The notes beneath the pieces are model-generated. The model had not been told where the DNA came from and searched no databases. It saw only the letters and a program-made list of their open reading frames with translations. A stretch of 7,728 nt of DNA, taken from NCBI GenBank assembly GCA_946637575.1, contig CAMPBJ010000041.1:1-7728 (forward strand), given 5' to 3'. A program made the translations under genes and the position numbers. Source of the DNA: an uncultured Clostridia bacterium. GTDB taxonomy: Bacteria > Bacillota > Clostridia > Christensenellales > Borkfalkiaceae. Numbering within the stretch: the first letter of the stretch is position 1; the number at the start of each line of letters is the position of its first letter. Positions 1 to 6,390 of this stretch are shown in pieces.

Positions 1-2475
1 GGCGCGGAGATAGGCGAGTGGGAAGGTTGGAGTTATTCAAACGGCACGGTTTACTTTAACGGCAGTCCGATGATCTCCGGAACTCCGTCCGCGCTATCTA
101 CCGGCGGAAGACTTATCGTTCCGGGCGATAAATCATCTGATTATACGATCGTCTACGAACCGACGATAAAACTTACGATGGAGGCGGCGTCCTTCTTCGC
201 CAAATCTTTCTACGCCGCTACCGGCGTTTCCGAAAGAGCCCGTTTATGCGAAAACCCCGCAACCGCGGATTACACACGTAACGGCGTTTACTTTAAGGAG
301 ACGATCACGGACGGAATAACGCTCAACAGGATCGGCAGCGCGGTCTGGGATGATTCCGCTTGCTATATCGTTATAGGCAATAAGGCGATTTTAAGCGAAC
401 TTAACGTCGTTCCGGAAGAGTATTGCGGAATCATAAGAAAAGTAGGCAATTCTTATATTCTCGCGGCTGACAGGGAAGACGATTACGACGAACTTGTAAG
501 GCTTTTACTTAAAGAACTCGTCGGTTTCTCCGCTTTAAGCGATAATCTCGTAAACTACGACACGTCGAACGCGGTAGGCGGCGCGCCCGAAGTAGACTAT
601 AACTTTACGGTCGGTTCTTCGAAGAGAAGTTCTTCGGGCGGGATACAGTACTTTAAGTACGACCAGCTCGGTTATTCGAATAATTCTTACACGGCGATCG
701 GCGGAAATACGTGGCACAACACGTTCAACTGGTTGCCTTTCACGACTTTCGTTTTAGGCGGCGGGGACTACGGTGTTTCGGGCGACGCCTCGCACTGGAA
801 GTGGTACTCTAACTACGTAAGCGGCGTAACGCCGACTTCGGCGAACGCGCCCGACCCCAGCGCTTCGGGACACGATCAACTCTGCTACACCGCTCACGGC
901 GACAGCGTGGAGAGAAGTCTTATGATCGAGGCGGTGGGAAATGCGGTCGCGGAGTTCCTGCTTTCAGACAGGAGTATCCGAAGTGTAACTTTCACCCATC
1001 AGGATAACGCGTACTTCTGCACCTGTTCTTCGTGTTCCGGCAAAAAACCGAGTTTACTCATATTGAAATTAGTAAACGAAGTTTGTAACTATATCGACGA
1101 ACACTACGATATTCCGCAAGACTGGTCTTTAAGCTTTTTCGCGTACAAAAAGACGATGGAAGCGCCGACCGAGGCGGAATTCGGATCGGTCGGAAGTATC
1201 AATCCGCACGTCGGGATCGTTCTCGCGCCGATCGAGGCGCACTACGCGAAATCGGTATACGACTCGTCGAACGCGTGGTTTAAGTCGAGTATGGACGCTT
1301 GGGGTAAACATATCGGCAAGGTGGGTTGCTGGTTCTATCAGGCGAACTTCGGTTCTTATTTCTTCCAGTGGAACACGTTTAAGCCCATGCTCACGTGGAT
1401 CGAGTACGCCGCGTCCGTTTTGCACACAAATTCGCTCTTTATTCAGGGCATAAGCACGGTAATAACCGGCTCCGCGTTCAACGACTTTAAGGAATATATC
1501 ACTTCGAGAGCGGGCGTAGAGATAATGTCGCGCGTAAATCCGAGATCGAGTTACGCAAGCGAATCGCTCTATATGGCGGATATCGAAAAGTATTACTTTG
1601 AACTCGTTCAGGACTTCTTCGGGATCGTGATAAACGGCAACAACGTTACGCTTAACGCAAAGAAGAACGGCTACTACGGACCTGCCGGCGTAGAGATGTA
1701 CGAACTCTTCTGCGCGCAGAACGCGTGGTACGATTCGGCGCTTGCGCAATTAAAATCCGACGTTGACAGCGGTTACACAAAGTACGACAACAAGAGATAT
1801 AACGCGTGGGCGTCGCAGATAGACAGCAAACTCGCTAACCATACGGGATACGGTTCTTGCAGGGATCAGGTCGGAACTTGCGCGTTTTTAAGCCGCAGCG
1901 GAAGTACTTACCGCAATATAATTCACAGCGCGATGACGTATCTTTATTCCGCAGGCACGGATTATTACTCGAACGTTTACTATCCGTACGTAACGAAAGC
2001 GCAGGTAACGAACTTCTACTCGATACTTGCAAGAGCGACGAAGAAACTTTCGGACGCTTACAGCGGAAATTACGACGACCCTTATTACGATATGTATAAC
2101 GACAATATCATGGCGGAATCGCTGTTCTCTAGGCTTGTAGCTTGTACCGCGAATGTCAATATTACGACGACGACCACGGCAAGAAATATCACGAATACTT
2201 ACGGCATGAAGACGTTATATTATACGTACACTTTTAAGGGTGTAACTACGACCGAGACAGCGCAGACCAAGTGGCAACACTTTAAGGACGATATGGATCA
2301 TCTTTGCCTTGACAGGCTTGCGGAAGATTTTGCGGTTACCGGCGTGTATAACTTACCGCAGTACAACGGAACGACGCGGTTAAACTCCGGAAGAGCGGGC
2401 GTCTACTACATCTGGTCGGAAATGTTAAACTACATTGACGGCGGATACACCGTTCCGACCTGGGTAAGGGGATAG
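1..2475 (+). CDS. DUF4838-like glycosidase-type protein, 5' end cut by window
   Basis: The reading frame is open from base 1. The first ATG in the window, at 70, is internal, because 23 further in-frame residues precede it with no start or ribosome binding site. At least 824 residues are present, ending in TAG at 2473. The N-terminal part (about residues 50-190) resembles the alpha/beta domain that precedes the catalytic barrel in alpha-glucuronidase and DUF4838 proteins: a beta strand reading YIVIGN, then YILAADRED and a helix reaching KELVGF. At residues 331-345 a strand with HQDN runs into C340-x-C342-x-x-C345, the hallmark of DUF4838 proteins. The rest is rich in Tyr, Trp, Ser and Asn, as in extracellular glycan-binding enzymes, and the C-terminal third looks helical. 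There is no C-terminal LPXTG motif or membrane anchor. Signal peptide and N-terminal domains lie outside the window. DUF4838 proteins are linked to glycan degradation, but I know of no established reaction to assign here. The family call is by motif and layout only. Confidence 0.75.
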   Translation, partial: GAEIGEWEGWSYSNGTVYFNGSPMISGTPSALSTGGRLIVPGDKSSDYTIVYEPTIKLTMEAASFFAKSFYAATGVSERARLCENPATADYTRNGVYFKETITDGITLNRIGSAVWDDSACYIVIGNKAILSELNVVPEEYCGIIRKVGNSYILAADREDDYDELVRLLLKELVGFSALSDNLVNYDTSNAVGGAPEVDYNFTVGSSKRSSSGGIQYFKYDQLGYSNNSYTAIGGNTWHNTFNWLPFTTFVLGGGDYGVSGDASHWKWYSNYVSGVTPTSANAPDPSASGHDQLCYTAHGDSVERSLMIEAVGNAVAEFLLSDRSIRSVTFTHQDNAYFCTCSSCSGKKPSLLILKLVNEVCNYIDEHYDIPQDWSLSFFAYKKTMEAPTEAEFGSVGSINPHVGIVLAPIEAHYAKSVYDSSNAWFKSSMDAWGKHIGKVGCWFYQANFGSYFFQWNTFKPMLTWIEYAASVLHTNSLFIQGISTVITGSAFNDFKEYITSRAGVEIMSRVNPRSSYASESLYMADIEKYYFELVQDFFGIVINGNNVTLNAKKNGYYGPAGVEMYELFCAQNAWYDSALAQLKSDVDSGYTKYDNKRYNAWASQIDSKLANHTGYGSCRDQVGTCAFLSRSGSTYRNIIHSAMTYLYSAGTDYYSNVYYPYVTKAQVTNFYSILARATKKLSDAYSGNYDDPYYDMYNDNIMAESLFSRLVACTANVNITTTTTARNITNTYGMKTLYYTYTFKGVTTTETAQTKWQHFKDDMDHLCLDRLAEDFAVTGVYNLPQYNGTTRLNSGRAGVYYIWSEMLNYIDGGYTVPTWVRG

Positions 2476-2538
2476 ACCTGTAAATCAGGATAAAAGAATA
2501 AAGAAACGACATATTAAAGTAATAAAGGAGAAAAAGAC
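2476..2538 (+). other. Short intergenic gap with ribosome binding site, no terminator
   Basis: This 63-bp gap holds only a weak CCTG/CAGG stem (2477-2489, 5-nt loop) without a T-tract, followed by A-rich sequence and the Shine-Dalgarno AAAGGAG at 2524-2530, 8 nt before the ATG at 2539. I see no convincing promoter. The gap supports co-transcription of the DUF4838-like gene and the isomerase-like gene. Confidence 0.6.
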
Positions 2539-3393
2539 ATGATAAGATTAAGCGCGTTTGCTGACGAATACGCAAAAGACCTGTCCGAGCAGATCGAAGG
2601 GCTTAAAAGGAACGGTATTTTGCTTTTGGAACTCCGTTCGATCGGGGATAAGGGCGTTGCGGACTTTACGGACGAAGAGGCGGAACGCTACTACGAAGAA
2701 TTAAAGGCGAACGGCATATCCGTTTGGTCTATCGGTTCTCCGCTCGGAAAAGTGGATATCGACTGCGACTTTTCGGAGTACGAAAAGAAGATCAGAAGGA
2801 TATACAGGATCGCGAACATAATGCACACGGACAAAATACGTATGTTTTCGTTCTATAAAGCGTACGATCAAAAGGAAAAAGTCTTTGAATATTTAAGAAA
2901 AATGTGCGAGATCGCAAAAGAGTACGGCGTAACTCTCTACCACGAAAACGAAAGGGAGATTTACGGCGACACTTTTGAAAGGGTTTTGGAGATAAAGGAA
3001 AACGTTCCCGAGTTAAAGCACGTTTTCGATCCGGCGAACTACGCGCTTATCGGCGTCGACTGTAAGGACGCGATCGACAGGTTTATTGACGAAGTCGGCT
3101 ACTTCCATATAAAAGACGCGATCTACTCTACCGGCGAGATAGTTCCTGCGGGGGAAGGAGACGGACAGTTTCCGCACATTATCGACATTTTGCCCGATAA
3201 AGACTACGTTTTTACAATGGAACCTCACCTTTGGGAGTTCTGGGCTTACGCTTCGATAGACAAAGCGGAAATGAAACACAAAACCGAGTTCGAGAACGGC
3301 AAAAAGGCGTTCTGCCATGCGGTGGACGCGATCAAGGCGTTACTTAACAGCAAGGGTTACGTCGAAAAGGACGGCGTTTTTTCCAAAAAATAA
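2539..3393 (+). CDS. Sugar phosphate isomerase/epimerase-like TIM-barrel protein
   Basis: This 284-residue protein has the usual length for the xylose-isomerase-like TIM-barrel family (AP_endonuc_2 fold), which interconverts keto or epimeric sugars and sugar phosphates using a divalent metal. The start MIRLSAFADE is a typical first barrel strand for the family. Probable metal ligands fall in order at the C-terminal ends of strands: E136 in YHENE, D164 in FDPANY, H190 in FHIKD and E228 in TMEPH. The loop PAGEGDGQFP (203-212) matches the conserved glycine loop after the His strand. No signal peptide is seen, so it should be cytoplasmic. AAAGGAG sits 8 nt before the ATG and fixes the start. It follows the DUF4838-like gene by 63 bp and ends 24 bp before a terminator, so it is the last gene of that unit. 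The family is broad (inosose and myo-inositol enzymes, tagatose and psicose epimerases, 3-keto-sugar and C-glycoside enzymes), so the substrate is unknown. Confidence 0.87.
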   Translation: MIRLSAFADEYAKDLSEQIEGLKRNGILLLELRSIGDKGVADFTDEEAERYYEELKANGISVWSIGSPLGKVDIDCDFSEYEKKIRRIYRIANIMHTDKIRMFSFYKAYDQKEKVFEYLRKMCEIAKEYGVTLYHENEREIYGDTFERVLEIKENVPELKHVFDPANYALIGVDCKDAIDRFIDEVGYFHIKDAIYSTGEIVPAGEGDGQFPHIIDILPDKDYVFTMEPHLWEFWAYASIDKAEMKHKTEFENGKKAFCHAVDAIKALLNSKGYVEKDGVFSKK

Positions 3394-3417
3394 CGCCTGA
3401 AAAACAAAAAAACAGGG

Positions 3418-3455
3418 TACGCCCGCTACTTTCCGTAGCGGGCGTATATTTTTAT
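3418..3455 (+). terminator. Strong intrinsic terminator after isomerase-like gene
   Basis: A perfect 12-bp stem (TACGCCCGCTAC, 3418-3429, pairing with 3435-3446) encloses the 5-nt loop TTTCC and is followed by TATTTTTAT. This is a textbook Rho-independent terminator placed 24 bp after the stop codon. The A-rich sequence on its left side (about 3399-3412) would give a T-run on the other strand about 5 nt from the stem, so weak bidirectional action is possible, though no convergent gene is seen. Confidence 0.93.
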
Positions 3456-3495
3456 CAAAAAAAGATATATTCTTTCAAAAATATCCGAAAAGATA

Positions 3496-3525
3496 TTGAC
3501 AACTAAGCGGGGCTTGTTGTAAAAT
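3496..3525 (+). promoter_or_regulatory. Sigma-A-type promoter of the transporter operon
   Basis: A consensus -35 box TTGACA at 3496-3501 is separated by 18 bp from a -10 box TAAAAT at 3520-3525. The region upstream (about 3456-3495) is A/T-rich with A-tracts, like an UP element, and contains the 9-bp direct repeat AAAAGATAT at 3460-3468 and 3488-3496. Transcription would begin near 3532, giving a leader of about 100 nt before the binding-protein gene. The strong terminator just upstream means the transporter genes need their own promoter, which supports this call. Confidence 0.8.
3499..3520. promoter_or_regulatory. Operator-like inverted repeat between -35 and -10
   Basis: The left arm ACAAC-T-AAGC (3499-3508) and right arm GCTTGTTGT (3512-3520) match over 9 base pairs around a GGG centre, with one unpaired T at 3504. 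The repeat fills the promoter spacer and overlaps the last bases of the -35 box and the first base of the -10 box. A repressor bound here would block RNA polymerase. The regulator is not encoded in the window. Confidence 0.5.
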
Positions 3526-3533
3526 ATATTAGC

Positions 3534-3557
3534 ACAACTATAGGTGTAGTTTGTCAA
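3534..3557. promoter_or_regulatory. Second operator-like repeat at the predicted transcript start
   Basis: ACAACTA recurs at 3534-3540 in the same orientation as 3499-3505, and faces TAGTTTGT at 3547-3554 to form an imperfect inverted repeat with a 6-bp centre. The right arm, extended to TAGTTTGTCAA (3547-3557), is also the reverse complement of TTGACAACTA at the -35 region (3496-3505), apart from one inserted base. Similar half-sites therefore occur on both sides of the -10 box, as expected for a repressor that binds two sites. This is inference from symmetry alone. Confidence 0.4.
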
Positions 3558-3598
3558 TTTTAAAACCGTTATTGAGTTGACCTACGAACCGTATGTTT

Positions 3599-3635
3599 TG
3601 CAAGATTATTGCAGAAGATTTTAGGAGGACAAAAA
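3599..3635 (+). promoter_or_regulatory. Ribosome binding site deciding the binding-protein start
   Basis: AGGAGG at 3623-3628 lies 7 nt before the ATG at 3636. An in-frame TTG at 3609 would add nine residues, but that extension is translated from the Shine-Dalgarno sequence itself and would precede the basic start of the signal peptide, so ATG 3636 is preferred. A small inverted repeat TGCAA-N5-TTGCA (3599-3613) sits about 10 nt upstream of the site. Confidence 0.85.
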
Positions 3636-5417
3636 ATGAAGCATTCTGTAGTAAAAAAATTACTTTGCGGCATACTTGCAGGTATTTCCGCATGCACGAT
3701 GGTCGCCTGTGGCGGCGGTGGTCCCAACGGCCCAGATAATCACGACAGACCCACCGACACGAGTAAAACTCAGGTCGAACTTTTTAACTATGAAGCCGGC
3801 TACGGCAGAGAGTGGGTTGACAGTTTGATTTCGAGATTCGAAGAGGCTGTAAAAGACGTTTCGTTCGAAGAAGGCAAAAAGGGCGTTCAGGTTTGGTATA
3901 ACGGCGCTCAGCAGACTTTTAAAAGCCAGGAACTTTCTTCCGCGCCTTATCACGTTTTCTTCCAAGAAAACTGCGACTACTACGAATTGAGACGTGCGGG
4001 CGTGCTTGTGTCCGTAAACGACATCGTAAAACAGAACGATCTTACTTTGTGGGACGGTTCGAGTTTAAAAACTCAGTTGGAGGCTGCGGGTTATCCGCTC
4101 GATAATTCTGTCGAATCCAAACTCATCGACCAGCAGAAGGCGTTCTACACGGGCGACGGCACTAACGACTACTTTGCCGTTCCTTCATATATGTCCACTT
4201 GGGGTATTATATACGACGTAGAACTTTTTGACGAAGAAGGTCTCTATATCGTAGACGCGCACGACGGTAACTTCCATCTCGAAAGCGATATCGGGTACGA
4301 AGAGTACGACCGTACGGTAGGTCCTAACGGAAAAGCAGGGGATTACGACGACGGTCTTCCCAGAACGTACGATGAATTCTGGTCGCTCTGCACCAAGATG
4401 AAGAACAAGAACCTTATCCCGATCGCTTGGTCCGGAAAACACGAATTAGGTTATCTTTCCAGTCTCGGGTTCAACCTTTTGAACACCGCTTTGGGTTCGG
4501 AACAGATGATGCTCAACTACACCTTCAAGGGTTTAGCGAAAGATCTTATCAAAGTCAGCGGAAACGGCGAATTCGTGTTTGACGCACAGGGTAACCCGGT
4601 TACCGAAGACGTTGACATCACGACGATCAGAAACGGTTACGAAACTTTCCGTTCTTCGGGCGTTTACTACATGGTAGACTTCTTAAAGAACCTTTTGGAT
4701 CAGAACGTTTCTTACTACGACGATACGATAAGAGGCAACAACTTCTCCCACACCGACACGCAGAGAGCGTTTATCGAATGGGGACACATGAATGGAAGAA
4801 AGAAGATCGGTATGTTAGAAGACGGTCTTTGGTGGTTACGTGAAACTATTCCGTCGAAGAACAAAGTTTACGGCGATTCGAGCAACTTCTTAAAGACTCA
4901 CAAATACGGTTGGTTGCCGTTACCTTATCCTACGGAAGAAATGGCTGACAGGGGACTCGCTCCCGTTCTTGCGGACTCTCTTAACGCTTTCGGTTGTATC
5001 AAGAGCGGCGTCAGCGCCGGCGTAAGAGACGCATGCAAAGCGCTTCTCTTGTTCTCCTGCACGGACGCTTCCTGTCTCGACTTTACCGTAAAGACAGGTT
5101 CTCCGAAGGGATTAGAATACGACGTTCCGGAAAGCGTAAAGGCGGATCTTCCCGAATTTACCAAACAGTTTATTCAGTTCTTAAATGAGGCTGATAAGGT
5201 TTACAACTTCTCCGGTCTTGATTTCTACAACTCCAACAAGGCAACCTTCCAGCCGGCATCCCGCTTTGCGGCGACCGTAAGGGGTAAATATCAGAAGAGC
5301 GTAATCGACGGATATATTTACGATTCTACGGTTCCCTCCAAAGAGTATGCGGAAGATATTTATGCTACCGCAAAGAGCTTCTTCACGACTTATAGCTGGA
5401 CGGCTGATCAGAACTAG
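3636..5417 (+). CDS. Extracellular solute-binding lipoprotein of a sugar ABC importer
   Basis: This 593-residue protein is the substrate-binding component (family 1 type) of a carbohydrate ABC importer, expected to be lipid-anchored outside the membrane. The N-terminus is basic (KHSVVKK), then hydrophobic, then a lipobox MVAC with C25 followed by GGGG and a Pro/Asn/Asp-rich linker to about residue 43. ISAC at 17-20 is a second possible lipobox. Family features include a first strand VELFNYEAG, the substrate-cleft segment YFAVPSYMSTWGIIYD (179-194), PRTYDEFW (242-249), the EDGLWWLRE helix (395-403) and KTGSPKGLEY (486-495). It is longer than the usual 400-450 residues. Part of the excess is an insert at about 204-241 carrying an Asp/Gly-rich loop. 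It is first in its operon, and the permeases begin 18 bp downstream. The stop TAG is followed directly by in-frame TAA. The ligand, probably an oligosaccharide, cannot be identified from sequence alone. Confidence 0.95.
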   Translation: MKHSVVKKLLCGILAGISACTMVACGGGGPNGPDNHDRPTDTSKTQVELFNYEAGYGREWVDSLISRFEEAVKDVSFEEGKKGVQVWYNGAQQTFKSQELSSAPYHVFFQENCDYYELRRAGVLVSVNDIVKQNDLTLWDGSSLKTQLEAAGYPLDNSVESKLIDQQKAFYTGDGTNDYFAVPSYMSTWGIIYDVELFDEEGLYIVDAHDGNFHLESDIGYEEYDRTVGPNGKAGDYDDGLPRTYDEFWSLCTKMKNKNLIPIAWSGKHELGYLSSLGFNLLNTALGSEQMMLNYTFKGLAKDLIKVSGNGEFVFDAQGNPVTEDVDITTIRNGYETFRSSGVYYMVDFLKNLLDQNVSYYDDTIRGNNFSHTDTQRAFIEWGHMNGRKKIGMLEDGLWWLRETIPSKNKVYGDSSNFLKTHKYGWLPLPYPTEEMADRGLAPVLADSLNAFGCIKSGVSAGVRDACKALLLFSCTDASCLDFTVKTGSPKGLEYDVPESVKADLPEFTKQFIQFLNEADKVYNFSGLDFYNSNKATFQPASRFAATVRGKYQKSVIDGYIYDSTVPSKEYAEDIYATAKSFFTTYSWTADQN

Positions 5418-5435
5418 TAAAAAGGCTGGATAAAA

Positions 5436-6386
5436 ATGACTTTTGTAAAAAAGAAGAAAAAAATCAGCAAGAAAACGTTGCTTTTCTATTGCGCGTTTAT
5501 GTTATGGCCTGTTCTGCAGTTCGCCGTATTCTACATCGCGGTCAACTTCAACTCTTTCTTGCTTGCTTTTAAGAAGGTTGACGCCAACCTTAACTTCATC
5601 GAGTGGACCATCGATCACTTTTCGATCTGGTTTAAGGATGGCACTACGCCGAATTTAAGACTTTCCGCCGCTATCGTCGTGTCGTTTAAGGGTTACCTTA
5701 TAAGCACGCTCGTCGGCATGCCGATGGGACTTCTGTTCTCGTTCTATATCTTTAAAAGATTACCGGGTTCGATGTTCTTTAGAGTCATGCTCTATCTTCC
5801 GTCGGTTTTGTCTTCGCTCGTTTTAGTGCTTATCTATTCGTACTTCGTGACCGCGCCTTTCCGCGATATCCTCGCAAGGCTGTTCACGGTAAGTCAGGAT
5901 TCTAAGTTCGTCTACTCCGAAGTAAAACTAATGGGCAGGGGGCAGGTCAGTTTTGCAACGCTTATGTTCTACAATTTGCTCGTAGGGTTCGGCGTCTCCG
6001 TATTGCTTTACGCTAACAAGATGTCTTCGATATCGCCAGATCTTATCGAAGCGTCGGAACTTGACGGTGTAAACACGTGGCAAGAGTTTTTCCACATAAT
6101 TCTTCCCGAAGTTTATCCCACTATTTCGGTGTTTTTGATCACCGGAATCGCGGGTATCTTTACCAACCAGTATAACGCGTACCCGTTGACGAAAGGCAGT
6201 CCGGTTCCGGATTCCACTACGATAGGTTATCTTATGTACGACAACGTTGTCGACGCAAAAGACAATTTGGCAGACGTAAAACTCGCGCAGACGGCGGCTT
6301 TGGGGCTTATGCTTTCCGCGGTGGTTATTCCTACTACGTTCCTTGTTCGTCACTTACTGTTAAAATACGGACCTTCGGAGGATTAA
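5436..6386 (+). CDS. Sugar ABC transporter permease, MalF/UgpA type
   Basis: This 316-residue integral membrane protein is one of two channel subunits of the importer. It has a Lys-rich cytoplasmic N-terminus (VKKKKKISKK) and about six hydrophobic segments near residues 14-36, 78-104, 113-137, 172-195, 225-245 and 283-307. The permease EAA loop that docks the ATPase is clear at 205-224, starting EASELDG and ending IILP, which matches EAA-x3-G-x9-I-x-LP apart from Ser replacing the second Ala. Length and topology are normal for the MalF/LplB-like group. The Shine-Dalgarno is weak (AAAGG at 5421-5425, 10 nt before ATG). With an 18-bp gap from the binding-protein stop, this suggests translation partly depends on upstream ribosomes and that the permease is made in smaller amounts than the binding protein. 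No ATPase gene is seen in the window. Confidence 0.95.
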   Translation: MTFVKKKKKISKKTLLFYCAFMLWPVLQFAVFYIAVNFNSFLLAFKKVDANLNFIEWTIDHFSIWFKDGTTPNLRLSAAIVVSFKGYLISTLVGMPMGLLFSFYIFKRLPGSMFFRVMLYLPSVLSSLVLVLIYSYFVTAPFRDILARLFTVSQDSKFVYSEVKLMGRGQVSFATLMFYNLLVGFGVSVLLYANKMSSISPDLIEASELDGVNTWQEFFHIILPEVYPTISVFLITGIAGIFTNQYNAYPLTKGSPVPDSTTIGYLMYDNVVDAKDNLADVKLAQTAALGLMLSAVVIPTTFLVRHLLLKYGPSED

Positions 6387-6390
6387 GCGT

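Noticed and set aside
609..643. TTCTTCG-containing repeats
   Set aside because: They encode a Ser-rich stretch in frame (GSSKRSSSGG), and are explained by codon choice.
1129..1749. 206-residue open frame on the minus strand
   Set aside because: It lies wholly inside the DUF4838-like gene, is rich in Arg and Val as expected for an antisense shadow of this codon usage, and has no recognisable domain.
2310..2340. TTGACA inside the end of the DUF4838-like gene
   Set aside because: It encodes part of the protein (a Leu-Asp-Arg segment), and no good -10 box follows at a normal distance.
2336..2575. 79-residue minus-strand frame with a hydrophobic stretch, spanning the gap between the first two genes
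   Set aside because: It overlaps the 3' end of the DUF4838-like gene and the start of the isomerase-like gene. The hydrophobic stretch comes from the antisense of A-rich intergenic sequence, and I recognise no family in it.
3577..3610. Second promoter-like TTGACC in the leader
   Set aside because: No -10-like hexamer occurs 16-18 bp downstream; the promoter at 3496-3525 is much better.
3534..3635. Riboswitch or T-box in the leader of the binding-protein gene
   Set aside because: The leader holds only small stems (for example TACG-N3-CGTA and TGCAA-N5-TTGCA), no terminator before the start codon and no known riboswitch motif that I could recognise.
5928..6353. 141-residue open frame on the minus strand
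   Set aside because: It overlaps the first permease, whose membrane segments and EAA loop are clear; the opposite frame is Arg-rich and featureless.
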